Positions 42,501 to 54,079 of a stretch of 64,000 nucleotides of DNA are shown piece after piece. The notes under the pieces were generated by a model. That model was not told the origin of the DNA and made no database searches. It worked only from the letters and a program-made list of their open reading frames with translations. The DNA lies in contig JALKBU010000017.1 in the NCBI GenBank assembly GCA_023091735.1, positions 1 to 64,000 of the forward strand. Direction: 5' to 3'. A program made the translations under genes and the position numbers. This DNA comes from Trichomonas tenax (lineage: Eukaryota; Parabasalia; Trichomonadida; Trichomonadidae). How positions within the stretch are numbered: position 1 is the stretch's first letter; the number at the start of each line of letters is the position of its first letter.

Positions 42501-42919
42501 CAGTTCCAATACCTTCATTATTACCGCATGATTTCACTGGAAGAACTACATACATTAAATATATTTCATGCTCTGCAATCATTACCACTGATGGTTATGG
42601 ACGCAATTACACAACATATGTGGAAATAGAAGTTACCCAACCAGTTGAGATTCTTGATGAAGATGATGTTGTTGAAATCGGATTTTTTGATACAGTCTTT
42701 GGTAAGTATGTGCTTTGGCCACTACTTGTTGTTATTATTGCTGATATTATTGTCTTTGTTGTTCTCATAATTTATTTGAATAAGAAAGAGAAAGAGGAAT
42801 CTGCTGAAGGAGAAATGGTTGAAATGGATGCCGAAACAGTTCAAACTGTTCACATTGAAGACACATCAATGACACACGATAATCCACTTTATGCAACTTC
42901 GGGTCAAGATTTTGCATAA
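39567..42919 (+). pseudogene. large surface protein with extracellular repeats, membrane segment and NPLY tail
   Basis: Joined across breaks, this encodes about 1,100 residues of repeated extracellular domains, recognisable by DDDFDDTIYIEA, DDNLTLYIRYD, DEFDARSSEL, IDDLGLRSEE and DDRGATSKEA, each probably one beta-sandwich. A Pro-rich linker (SSVPELSPITPYRTPVSVP) follows, then a membrane segment (VLWPLLVVIIADIIVFVVL) and a cytoplasmic tail of about 50 residues ending DNPLYATSGQDFA at 42919. NPxY tails are typical of trichomonad surface proteins and suggest endocytic sorting. At least three in-frame stops (for example 39633 and 41122) and five or more frameshifts (near 40330, 40450, 40640, 41290, 41740 and 42340) inactivate it. 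The C-terminal 190 codons are open. Confidence 0.75.
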
Positions 42920-43084
42920 AATGATCAACTTATTCCTCAAGAAAACAAGATGATGAAACAGAAAGTTTCAGTACAAGTGAGGTAACTGCATAATTTTTAA
43001 GTTACAAATTAAACGTTTTTATATTTTCAAAATTCATCTCTTTGAATTATAAATCAGTCATAACAATAAATATTGCAATATAAT

Positions 43085-43290
43085 AATGAATAATTCTTTC
43101 ATTTGGAATAATATCAGCTGATGAATTGTTAGTAAAATAATAACTTTCAATTGAGACATTTATATCAATTACTTGCATAAATTGCGCCATCGCGATATGC
43201 ATTGCAATTATTTAATAATGTTCTAGTAATAGTCGCATTTGATGTAACATCTTAACGCTGTGTTACAGTTCTATCAAATGAGATATTCTA
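43085..43290 (-). pseudogene. Pmp-like beta-helix fragment
   Basis: The minus strand reads TSNATITRTLLNNCNAYRDG then AIYASN, and after a shift VSIESYYFTNNSSAD. This parallels the Thr-rich lead, GGAIYCN and TNNSSTD blocks of the fragment at 38.7-39.5 kb. Confidence 0.45.
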
Positions 43291-43388
43291 ACCATTAGTC
43301 TAATGGGTTAAAGAGAAAAAATGTAAGTGACACTTTTTGAACGGTTATTTTATGATGCAAACCAAAGATACCTTTTTCATCAATTTAA

Positions 43389-44102
43389 ATATCTGATACT
43401 TTAGTTGTTGAATATAATGGGAATCCAAATTTAGCTACAGAACCAGAATGTCCAAATAAACAATCGATAAAATATTTAACAATTGCTGAAGGATATTTAT
43501 TAATAGATGGATCTGCATTTTTAAATTTCCGTAATTTGATAAATGTTAGCTTGCCAACTTCATTGACAACGATTGGAAATGCAGGATACTTCTTCAATAT
43601 TAAGTATCTTTTCATCCCTAAAAATGTTGTCCAAATTCAAGGAAATCCCTTCGATGATAATGACTTATATGAGAATATTGAAGTTGATAAAGATAATCCA
43701 GTATATTGTTCAGTTGATGGCATATTATATACAAAAGATATGAAATCATTGTTATACTATCCTAGCAGTCTAAATCGATCAAAATTTATTATTCCTAGTT
43801 CTGTTAAAAATATATTATTCGGCTCATTGACAAGATTGAGATATTTGGAGAGTTTAATCATTCCTGATACAGTTACGGTTTTGCCAGCTGAATTTTGTTA
43901 TCAATGCTCAAATTCAATTAAAGAGATTATTATATTTAGGAGGAAAAATCAAATTAAGCCAACATTTGGAAGGAATAGTTTCTTGGGCGCTACATTTCAA
44001 GAGTCCAGCATAACATATATATACTCTAACTTTGTTTTACCTTCTTGCTATTCTTCTCTCAATCCGAAGCTTTATTATATGATATTCACTGTCTTTCTTT
44101 AG
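43389..44102 (+). pseudogene. BspA-like LRR protein copy E
   Basis: The frame is open from ATA at 43389 for 237 codons to the stop but contains no upstream ATG; ATA may be a mutated start. Landmarks are VVEYNGNPNLATE, YLTIAEGYLLIDGSAF, VSLPTSLTTIGNAGYF, FIPKNVVQIQGNPF, YTKDMKSLLYYP, SKFIIPSSV, LIIPDTV and EIIIFRR. It ends in a hydrophobic tail (LYYMIFTVFL). It is more diverged from copies A-D than they are from each other. If ATA was ATG, inactivation would rest on one base. Confidence 0.6.
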
Positions 44103-44912
44103 ATTTAGATTGATACGACTTGAAATGACATCAGTGGATTATCATGTGTCATTCAGATCTTCTTCTTTCCATAACCTAATGAAAAGCATTGTTTTATTCT
44201 TTGATTTTCAATCAATATATTTGATCTTAAATTTTTTCTGAAAGTATAGCATAACTAGTTATTTGACTTTTAGCTATTTAATGAATTGTTTCTGCACTTT
44301 TCGAATTTAATAATAACATCTGCTGAGTTGCATTAATGAACATATCAAGAAAATGTTAAAATTTTTGTGAATTGTTTTTGCACGTTTCGAAATTTGATGT
44401 CATTTCCAAGCCATTTTTATTTTATTTTAAATAGACCAAACATTATGTATGGATGTTACACATTTTGTGATTATAGATAAATTAAGAAATAATAAAATGG
44501 AATTTCATTTCTTGGACCAGATTTCTCTTTGAAAACATGAGCTGGAGGAGTAACTCTTTTTTGTATATAATAAAAATCAAGGCATTTCGATAGTTATTTT
44601 GATTCAATGTTCAATTCTTTGTTTGTTTATTCTGATGATGGAATTATATAATTCAACATGATTTGCTGAGAAATAAATCAATTTTTGACATATAAAAAAA
44701 ACAATTTTTTAAAGCATTTTTCATTATCGGCAATGAAACAGCCAATAGCTGGTTCTGTGAAAGTTTTACATTTAAAATGCGAACTAATTTTTTGGTATTT
44801 TTGGTATTATCAAATTTCAAAAAAGAAATTATCACACATAGATTTATAAAGCCACTCCGAGCTATGTTGTGAAGCTGACTTATTCCAATTTCCGTTTTTG
44901 ATTGAAAAAATT
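44103..44912. other. AT-rich spacer
   Basis: No coding or RNA feature is supported between the LRR copy and the Rab gene. Confidence 0.5.
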
Positions 44913-45494
44913 TTAACAACACTGTTGCTTTTTCTCCGTACATTCCTTAACAACAATCTTTTTGTCCTGGTCGTTATCGACGTTGGCAGCAAATGCTTGT
45001 TCCGCAATTGTTTCCCTCAAAGCATCAATACCAAATCCAGTAAGCGCTGAAGTTTCGCAGGCCATGATAGCGTTATAGTCATCAGCAGCTTTCTGTAACT
45101 CATCGAGCCCAAATGAATCATCTTTCTTTAAATCGCACTTATTTCCAATAATAATCAAGCCAACATCAGCGGGAGCATTATCCCTCACTATTTTGATCCA
45201 TTGCGGAATGGAATTGTAAGAACTCCTTTGTGTAACATCGCAAACAATTAATATGATAGAAGCCTTCCGAAAGTACATTGGAACAATCGTCCTGAACCTT
45301 TCTTGGCCAGCGGTATCCCACATGTTCAGCTCTACGACTCCTTTATTGGTATTAACAGCAAACATCGCGCATGAGCCGCCAACGGTCGTTTGCTGGTCCT
45401 TTACGAACTCGTCGCCCTTCATCCTGAGGAAGATGGAGGTTTTTCCGACACATTCATCTCCGACAAGAACAACTTTTAGGCAGTTGTTACTCAT
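44913..45494 (-). CDS. Rab-family small GTPase
   Basis: This intact 193-residue GTPase has all the nucleotide-binding motifs: GDECVGKTS (P-loop, residues about 12-20), a switch I Thr in QQTTVGGS, WDTAGQERF (switch II), NKCD and ETSAL. WDTAGQERF and the C-terminal double Cys (QQCC) for geranylgeranylation mark it as a Rab, so it should cycle on endomembranes to direct vesicle traffic. Trichomonads have very large Rab families, so the compartment cannot be named from sequence. It shares the TCACGATAA upstream element with the BEACH gene, another trafficking protein. Confidence 0.92.
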   Translation of the reverse strand: MSNNCLKVVLVGDECVGKTSIFLRMKGDEFVKDQQTTVGGSCAMFAVNTNKGVVELNMWDTAGQERFRTIVPMYFRKASIILIVCDVTQRSSYNSIPQWIKIVRDNAPADVGLIIIGNKCDLKKDDSFGLDELQKAADDYNAIMACETSALTGFGIDALRETIAEQAFAANVDNDQDKKIVVKECTEKKQQCC

Positions 45495-45860
45495 TTTTTT
45501 TAGAAATTTTACATTATCGTGATCCGATTTAACTTAATTTCGCATTATTTAAACTCTTTGTACTGTTTTTTCTTTATTATTCCATTTTATATCTATTAAT
45601 TAGCTCATATTTTTGCCCGAATGCAAAATAGCAAATTTTATTAACGTTTCTAAACATTACAACACCACAAAGAAATCAGCGAAAGGAAGAGAGGGCTTGG
45701 AATGGTTTTGAACAAATTCATTTTCTTCAATTTCTTCATCTCATTATTGATGATAATTTCGAGATACAAACATGAAACAACAAAAGTACTAGATGGCTAA
45801 ATTATGATGGTATATCTAAAAAAGCTTAATATTAAAAAAATTACATTGAAAAAAAAATCA
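45495..45860. other. AT-rich spacer
   Basis: Apart from the Rab promoter element this stretch holds no supported feature. Its last 40 bases contain A runs next to the 176-bp repeat. Confidence 0.5.
45514..45522 (-). promoter_or_regulatory. TCACGATAA element before Rab gene
   Basis: On the minus strand TCACGATAA lies about 20-28 bases before the ATG ending at 45494. It is identical to the element before the BEACH gene at 24623-24631. Confidence 0.4.
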
Positions 45861-46036
45861 TTGGTTGGAAAAAAAGCACCTCTCAAAATTTTCAAAATTG
45901 CAATATTTGAATTTAAAGTACCATTATTGGAGGAAACTGTTTAAAGTTTTTTCTCTATGGATGACACTTATTAATTTTGTCACATGAATGCTTAATAATT
46001 CCATATATATTTGGCACAAGAAGAATATTCTTGAAT
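45861..46036 (+). repeat. 176-bp inverted repeat, left arm
   Basis: It begins TTGGTTGGAAAAAAAGCACC and ends AAGAATATTCTTGAAT. It is identical, base for base, to the reverse complement of 48131-48306. The inner end contains the palindrome AAGAATATTCTT. Confidence 0.9.
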
Positions 46037-48130
46037 TTAGAACGGAATTAAGAAAATTGATAAGATTGCATCACAAGCATAATGCAACAATACGTTGATA
46101 TTTGATGTTTAAGTTCATAATTATATACATTGAATTCGATTTCTAAATACATTATAAACGCACCTTTTATTTATTGCAATATTTCATACCAAGAAATAAT
46201 ATACTTTGCAAATGCAATTTAGGAATTATGATAAATCAATGAATAATCCATAAAAATTGAAAACGAATTAGAAAATAAAAAAAATTAAGATGACGATATA
46301 GATAAAATATGTATCTGCATGTGTCCTCGTAGAAGTGTTCTAAAGTACGCTTTTCAAAAAAGTGAAAAAGTGTGTCCTGAGTTCCATATCCAATGTTCGC
46401 AGGTGTGTATATTTTAAAATTCATTTTTTTGTGTTTGTTTTGAGTTTTTGGCGTAAAAATCAGCTCTTTTGAAAATACTAATTCAGCCAAACGAATTGAC
46501 TATATCCATAGGTTGCATATTTATTATTATCTTGCATTTCACATTTTTTGAATGGTGTATCAAAAACCGTTGCATACCATTCAAAATTTGAGAGTGTCTA
46601 AGGTTATTTTGGACACCAAAAAATTGTGACATTAGAAGACACCGTTCAAATTTACCCATAAAAGGGAGATTTAAGATGCATTCCCTAACCCCTTATTTAC
46701 TAATTTTAAACTTATACGTACGCAACCAAATGTAGTAATGCGTTCTCCACTAGTTTTTCACTAGTTCCAAGAATCAATCAGTGCATTCATTGCTCTTGAA
46801 GGGATTTTACAGCATTTTACTAACTAGAATACGTTGCTTGTACTTAGAGAAACTGCTGAAGACCATAAAATCACTCAAAAATCTCACATTTTTGCATTTC
46901 TGATGTATTTTTACAGAAACATCTATATTTCGATTCAATGCTCCATGTTCTATACAGGCTCGGGCAATATGAATTGAAATATAGTTGACTATAGTCATTA
47001 TTAGAGATAGATAAAATTTAAATTAAATTTTCAAACGCTCAGATTTGATTAATTAGAATAGCTACAGCATTCTGCACATGCGTATATCGATATATCTGTA
47101 TATAATTTTCATCCCCTAAATATTGGATACATCCCCTATTTAAATACAGTGGTGTCCAAGCAGGTGTATCACAAGCGTGATTTTCGAAATGCATATCCTA
47201 AAGTAAAAGTTATATGTCCAAGTACCCAAGTTTTGTGATTTTTTTTTTCATTTGGTTGTCAACAAATAGCATCTTTAAAAATAAGTATGCGGCACTTACG
47301 CATTTTCCAATGGCGTATTTTTTTGGACATACACAAAACCGTTACGCACTTGCGATTTGCGTTTAACAGTCGCATACTTATTCCAAAAGGCTAAGCATGT
47401 CAAGTGAGGCAAGTTTTGATGCCCAGGTCTATTTGTTTTTGAACCAAAGCACAGATTGACAAAGAAAATCCTGCTTCCGGCGATAATAGCGCCGCTGCAG
47501 CCCCTTCGAGACCTTACAAAAGCAAGGTAAATGATCATGACATCACTGATGAACAAGAGCATCCTTGTCCGCACAGGATGCCATCGAACTTCCATGTAGC
47601 CTACCTCAAAACTTTCAATCCATTTTCATCCTATGCAGCCATTATTTAACAGTTTCAATCCATCTAGTATTATATGCATTTATTAGACGCTACATTCATG
47701 TGATATGGCAGCCATCAATATTATATCAAATATACAATACAGAATATTAACAACAATTACTATTTAAAAAAACAAATACATATATACAATTTCCAACTTA
47801 TTATTTTTAACATAATCTTTGATCTCCTTTCTTTCATCTATTAGTTTATCAACTAGTGTTTGACTCTGTTTTGTAGTGACTGAGCTTATTTGGGATGTTT
47901 TGTAGTGAAGTTGGACATAAAAAAATAATTATGTCACTTTTCTCCCGCCAAATAATGTTTTCGATAATTTTCCTTCTAATATATTATCATAATAATTTTT
48001 ACCCCAAAACATTATGTTTAACGATGTTTTTTACAAAATTCATTTTGCAATTGTTGATTATTTTCATAAAAGAGGCATAAGTATCGATAACACATATGCG
48101 TTTGTCTTTTGGAAGCTATTGGTGCATCTT

Positions 48131-48306
48131 ATTCAAGAATATTCTTCTTGTGCCAAATATATATGGAATTATTAAGCATTCATGTGACAAAATTAATAAG
48201 TGTCATCCATAGAGAAAAAACTTTAAACAGTTTCCTCCAATAATGGTACTTTAAATTCAAATATTGCAATTTTGAAAATTTTGAGAGGTGCTTTTTTTCC
48301 AACCAA
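48131..48306 (-). repeat. 176-bp inverted repeat, right arm
   Basis: Exact reverse complement of 45861-46036. The lack of any mismatch implies recent origin or ongoing gene conversion. Confidence 0.9.
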
Positions 48307-48477
48307 AAAAGAATTATTATTTTAGCTTAATGGTTTATAAATAGTTATTAAGTTCACTTGAAAATGTTGTATAAATAGTTATTGCATCATTTTTACTATA
48401 TTATTTAATAGATTTAAAATAGATAAATTTAAATTGCTATGCATTCTTAATAATTTTTAATCACCAATATCTTCTTC

Positions 48478-50227
48478 TTAAACTGGGTCCGAAAAATTAT
48501 CAATTATATAATCAGAAATTTCGATATGGTTATTATAATTAGCCAATTGGAATGCACACATATGATTTTTATCACGTGTGCAGACAAATGGATTACATCC
48601 AACAGAAGTAAGGAATTTAAAAACTTCAAAAGACCCGTATTCTGCTGCATAATGAAGTGCATTCTTACCATTGGAATCAAAAGTTTTTGCATCGCAGTTA
48701 TGCTCAACAAAAATTTGCAAGCTTCTAATGAATTAAATTGAGCTGTATAGTGTAAGACTGCTAAATTATATTCATTTCGATAGTTCATGTCGTATTTGTT
48801 GTCAAAAGGATATCGCAATGCTTCAACGTTATTACTGCCCGCTGCATAATAAATTAAATTAGGATCAATTAGGCCTATTTGGGTTAAATATTCAAAGACA
48901 TCCATTTTTGAATTCAAAATAGCATGAGGTAGCGCAGTCATACCTGTTTCATGACGATACATTAAATTAGCACAGCAATCAACTAATGCTATGATTGATT
49001 CAATACGTCCAGCAAGCGCCGCCATAGAAATAGAATGTATTCCATCTATTAACATGTTACAATCTAATCCTTTGGATATTAAATAATGAATAAGTTCTGG
49101 ACTTACTATTGTTATCGCATTATAAAGTGCATCGCTTTCATTTAATTGAAGATAAAAAGATTCCAAAATTTCATAGTTTCCAAATTTAGCAGCAATATCA
49201 AATGGAGTGTTTCCATTAATATCTTTACCAAAATTAATTTGAATAAATTTGGGATTTTTAAAAATATAAAAATACTTAATCATTTTGGTATTGCCTTTTT
49301 CTGCTGCCAAGTGTAATATCGTTTTTTTTTAGCGTAGCAGCAATGATGAATTCAAAAATAAGCTGTTTTTTCCATTGATTTTGGGTTATCAATTAGTTTT
49401 CCGCATAATCATAAATATCGGTTAAAGATTCCAAACCATATAATTCTCGGAAATTACCAAATTCAATAGATTTTTGAGTTGTTTTGTCTTTCGAAGATAT
49501 GATGTAACGATAGAATTTATCGCACATTATTGCGAGGAAATACCTACAATCGGATTTGCTTAATTTGCCTAATTGGCACATATAAGTGAAGAATATACAA
49601 TAATTAATCTCATTTGATAAATGCGATTGGATGAAATTGACAAATGATTGACTCATGAACTTGTCTGTCAATATTTGATATATTTGTTGAAAATCTCCAT
49701 TTATGAATTTTGAAATGAATTGCGAAAAATTTGGTGAAAACTTATCACGGTTAAATGAAGATAATATCGCTGCATATGATTTAATTATTTCAGATTTGTT
49801 GATATTATCTTTGAGAATTTAAAGTGGATTTGATAAGTCATAGAAAAATGTTAAAGATTTGCCTAAAGCAAGTGACTTCATTAGCATAAAAATGATTTCG
49901 TCTTCGCAAAAATTCTTGAGTTCATTTTTATCTTTGTCTATTATAGGCTTTTGCTTATATCCGTGATCTCGCAAAAAGTTTAATGCAGCAGGATTATCCA
50001 TTTTTATTGCGCATTCCATTGGCGTTAAATAATGAAGATCAGTACATAATGAATTGACATCACATCCATTGATAATCAATAATTTAAATAATTCTGCAAA
50101 TAAATGATTTGTTCGAATGCTTTCAGTTTAATGTATACGGATAACAAAATATTATCATTATCGCGAATTGTGACACTAATATCAAATAGCAAAATTTTAT
50201 TGTATTCATTCATTCCAAAGTGAGCCA
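48478..50227 (-). pseudogene. ankyrin-repeat protein pseudogene
   Basis: Reading the minus strand from an ATG at 50227, the sequence gives a helical N-terminus (MAHFGMNEYNKILLFDISV) and a one-base shift near 50110. Next comes an ankyrin-like unit (ELFKLLIINGCDVNS), a stop at 49819, and a helical domain of about 135 residues ending at a stop near 49393. After an A-tract frameshift near 49325 come multiple ankyrin repeats (ILHLAAEKGNTKMIKYF; TPFDIAAKFGNYEILESF; ALHYAAEYGSFEVFKFL). Another frameshift near 48718 leads into the last repeats and the stop at 48478-48480. The whole could be one gene or two merged relics. Confidence 0.7.
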
Positions 50228-50248
50228 TAAATGATTCAAAACTAAAAT

Positions 50249-50888
50249 TTATATACAGTTATCAAAACATACAATTGGAATACTATTCAAATTTCCAATA
50301 TAAACATATTCTAAGGAGATGCAATTTGAAAATGCATCGTTTCCAATATTATTAACACTTTCTTTAGAAAAATTATGCATATTATTTAATGAATTAAATG
50401 CATTTTCTTTGATGAAATTAATTGTTTTATTATGCCAAAATTTAATAAATTCTATCCTCGCATAATTGAAGCAATTTGATTCAAATGATTGAATAATCAT
50501 ATTGGGTCTGAATCGAATGATCTTGAGTGAAGAAATTCTTCCATAGCAACTTTCCATAATTTCGAATATATTGTCAGGAGCTATAAGTTCGACCAAATTG
50601 AAACAGTATCAAAATGCATTTGGATCAATATAATTGATTCTTGAGTTTTGTTCAAATTCTATTGTCTCTAGAGAAAATGAATACGAAAATGCATCACGTG
50701 ATATAATCTCAATTTCCGAAGGAATTAATAAATGTTTGATTTTGGTTGACTGCAGTCAGTGTATTAGAATCGAAAGAAGTGAGTTTTGTTCTTGGCTTAA
50801 ACGATAAATAAGTTAAATTACTTGAATGAAAAACACTTGATCCAAACCTTTTTAGTGAATTTGGTACTGTGAAGTATGCTAATGATTT
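50249..50888 (-). pseudogene. BspA-like LRR pseudogene
   Basis: On the minus strand LRR_5-type blocks appear: AYFTVPNSLKRFGSSVF, SNLTYLSF, TRDAFSYSFSLETIEF, INYIDPNAF, then a stop near 50610 followed by NLVELIAPDNIFEIMES, IEFIKFWHNK, NAFSNCISLEYVYIGN and a final stop at 50249. At least two stops and one shift break it. These repeats differ from those of the 34-44 kb array: they use the classical FxxCxxLxxVxIPxx style. Confidence 0.6.
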
Positions 50889-52655
50889 AAATCATAATTC
50901 ATAATTTTAAATTGGGCTTGATAGGAGGGTTTACTCGTTAAAAATCGCAAAACTTAAAAAAGTTAACGGGAAAAAATTCAACCTTTTTAGGCGCAAATAA
51001 ATCATTTTATCGAAATTCAATTATAATGGCATTATTCTATCATCTCATAGAGCTGTTTGCAGTCATATTTAAACGCAGAAACGCATTTTTGTTTTATTCA
51101 TTTGCAATTTCGAGCAATAATCATTTTTATTGGAGAAAACATCATTGCATGTCATTGGTTGGAATGGAAATCACATTAAAAAGCTTAATTATATCTAGTG
51201 TCTGAATTGTGATATATTTTTGTTTTGCAAAACATGTCAATATTGAAAGTTTACATGACAATTTGTTAAAAAACTTGTATTAATTGGTTTAAACTATAGA
51301 ATATTAGTCATATATGATTGTTGATACATATTTCACAGTCTAATAATTTTTTGCAATTTTTGAATTAGCATTTAATTTTTATAAAAATATTTTTACATTT
51401 TAATTGTATAATTTTATGGTAACAATAGTATAGATATATAATTTCATATTTTTATGCGATTTAAAATTTTGAATTATGATTCAAATCATATTTTTCGTTT
51501 GTTGTCAGTTGAAAACTAGTGAATAATGCAGTATTATATATCACATGAATATCATCACATCAAAAATCAAACTCATTTTCTATGACTATTCAAAATATTT
51601 GTTTAGTGCTCAAATATTGACTTTTGTTATGGCCTTTCAATTCATTTGAATAATATTCAGAATCAATTGAAAGACATTTCAATCAATTGAGAACTTTGAG
51701 AGCTGTGTTTGACACCTATCACAATGGCCATATGATATGTATTCAAATTATGAACAGTTTACTCAGAAATCATCAAATAACCACTTGTGAATTTAATAAA
51801 TAATATACAGCGCGGATTTTATTTTTTTTTTTTTTTAAAAAAATGACTCTATTCACAATACAATTTGATCGACTCATGTTAAAATGCTAAAAAACGAGAA
51901 CTCACCAAGCAATCTATAAATTAGAAAGAAAATCAAAAGAAAAAATAAATATTTGCAATCTCTTGAAAATTGATGTGGTGAATCATAACACATAATGTGG
52001 ATGAACTGATTTATCTACGAATTCAAAGTTTCCCTGATTTTTTTTCAAAATTTTAAATATTCACTTTTTGGCTAGCAAAGTGACTTGCATCCTGCAAATA
52101 TCTCTAGAAATAGTGCTAGAGATTCTGATGTTTATAAATTTAAAGAGAAGTAATGAAAAAGCTCAATAGCTATAAATGTGATGGTGAATTGTCATTTAAA
52201 AAGTATATCGTTAATAATTCAACAAATCCTTTATTATTTCATTTGTTAATGCTATTAATCAAACAAAAACAAGCAAAACTCAACATCCATAAAAGTTTGA
52301 AAAGTTTTATCAACAGCATTGCTATATTTTGAGATAACAAAGCAACATCATGTTAGCAGATACAAATTTGACAGTTATGATAAGGTTCGAAATTTTATCC
52401 AAAAGAAATAAATTGTGTGTTTGATCAGTAAATCGGAATAATGACTAAATAGTGCTCTACTGATGTATGCCATCAATTATGTAAAAAGGCACGTTAAACC
52501 ACTTTTTCGCATTGTTTTCCTCTCAAAAAAATCGAATATGGTTATTGATCATTTAAAAAACATGATAAATAACATCTATATGTGTAAGTATTGATTATTT
52601 TTCGTTACATTTAAAAATCTTTTGATTTTTTGAAAAGTCATTTCATTTCCCAACA
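50889..52655. other. gene-free AT-rich region
   Basis: No gene is supported. A possible inverted repeat pair (50881-50913 and 51459-51489, about 28 of 32 matching) and a T/A tract near 51819-51842 are present. A stretch GTTTACATGACA occurs near 51250. Confidence 0.45.
52638..52650 (+). promoter_or_regulatory. double Inr TCATTTCATTTCC
   Basis: Two overlapping TCATT initiators lie 11-16 bases before the ATG at 52656. Confidence 0.55.
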
Positions 52656-53662
52656 ATGCTGTTCCTAGCAAGCATTCTCACTGCATCCAGTGGTAGAGTT
52701 GATACAAGCCTTGCATTCCCAGATGACTGCAATAGCTTCGTTGAACCGAAGTCCAATGGAAAGTCCAAACTTCTCAATTTCCTAGAGAATGGAACAATTT
52801 GCTTCCATGGCTCATTTATCTTCGGAAGCACTTCTGCTTTCTATATTCAACCTTCAAGGAGAAGAATGCAATATCCAAAGAATGGATGTGGGCCCATAAG
52901 GATAAAGCTACATCTGGTTTAGTTATTTTGGGTTCATACGATGATGAATTGGCAGAAGTCCTTCAGCCAGTTGCCAAGGTTATCTGCAACCAGCCACAGT
53001 GCAAGATCCAATTCCTCGAAGTTGAACCAAGCTATGAATACACAAAAGAAATTACAGAGAACGGTGTTACAAAGAAGACAACATATGTAAGGAGAGCTTA
53101 CATCAATTCCATTGATTCCAGTAATCAGGAAATTTATGTCCACAACTCCTTCAAGAAAGAGGACGATACACACATCACACAGAGAATAGAAAAGGCTGCA
53201 GCTTTCTTCACATTCTTTGAGAACAGGAAGTTCTCATACGCAACAAAGGCCGGTATCAAGTTCTATTCATCCCTCATAGGAAAGTACATTGATGCCAAGA
53301 ACTACAACGGACAACTTGGTAATGCCAAGACATCTAAATTCTCTGCTGAATACTTCGATGAAGAAAAGGATGATATCCAGTACATTAAAAATGAGACAAA
53401 TGAGTGGGAATTCAACGCAACATGCACATTCACATGGGAGTCAAACAAGGCTGCATCAGCTGACACAGAGCCAACAGAATTCATGTTCCCGAAGGTCTCT
53501 GGTGAGTTCTCTGCTGAGGATGGTGTCTATACAGCTTCTTACTTCAGCCAGAAGGAGGAATCCAAGTTCCCAGGTTGGGGAATTGCTCTGATTATCAATG
53601 GTGTCATCTGCCTCATTGCAATCGCAGTTGTCGTCGTAGTTTGCATCAAGAAGAAACATTAA
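52656..53662 (+). CDS. type I membrane protein with one frameshift
   Basis: The ATG at 52656 starts a signal peptide (MLFLASILTASSG) and about 60 residues of ectodomain. The frame then fails near 52848, and a frame offset by one base carries on (TFKEKNAISKEWMWAHKDK onward) to a membrane segment near the end (WGIALIINGVICLIAIAVVV) and a short basic tail (CIKKKH). Joined, it is a type I protein of about 335 residues with several Cys and potential N-glycosylation sites (NETNEW, NATCTF). I recognise no domain. Codon use is strongly coding throughout and the only break is one base, so this may be an assembly error, a polymorphism or a very young pseudogene. A good Inr precedes it. Confidence 0.7.
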
Positions 53663-54079
53663 TAAACATTTTCAAATCAACTATGATTAAATTATATATT
53701 TGTTATCAACAAAACAATGATTTTGGGGGAATATTCAGATATCAAAACAATATCTAAAATAAATGTATCTTAGCATTTTAAAATGGTCTAAAATGCATAT
53801 GTTTTGAATAAATATTCATTAATAAGTGTTAAATTGTTAATTAATATTGAATTTCAATAAAACAACTATTTATTTATTGCTCATTAATAAAACAGACTTT
53901 TTACTTTGTGTTTTGTTTAATTGTCATATTTAAACATCTTGATTTGAATAATATATTCCATACAATATATAATTCAAAGTTAAACCTTTGTAAGCTATAA
54001 ATAAGACTAAGCATATGTAAAAAAGAAGATTTTTAATCGAGTAGACGATTTATTTTAGTATTCCAAAAAGTTGACAGAT
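53663..54079. other. AT-rich spacer
   Basis: No gene is seen. It separates the 3' ends of two convergent genes; TAATAAA directly overlaps the stop of the membrane-protein gene, as in trichomonad 3' ends. Confidence 0.5.

Larger units (their letters stand above)
45861..48306. mobile_element. candidate element bounded by 176-bp perfect inverted repeats
   Basis: The two ends are exact reverse complements over 176 bases. The interior of about 2.1 kb has no convincing gene; the GC-richer block 47281-47600 has a 99-codon minus-strand frame of unclear merit. No target duplication is evident. It may be a non-autonomous transposon with long inverted ends, or two copies of one short element in opposite orientation. 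Confidence 0.45.

Noticed and set aside
47296..47595. 99-codon minus-strand frame inside the 176-bp inverted repeats
   Set aside because: It is GC-richer and open, but the translation has no recognisable motif and no promoter, and the plus strand is equally protein-like in pieces. I left it as an unproven interior frame.
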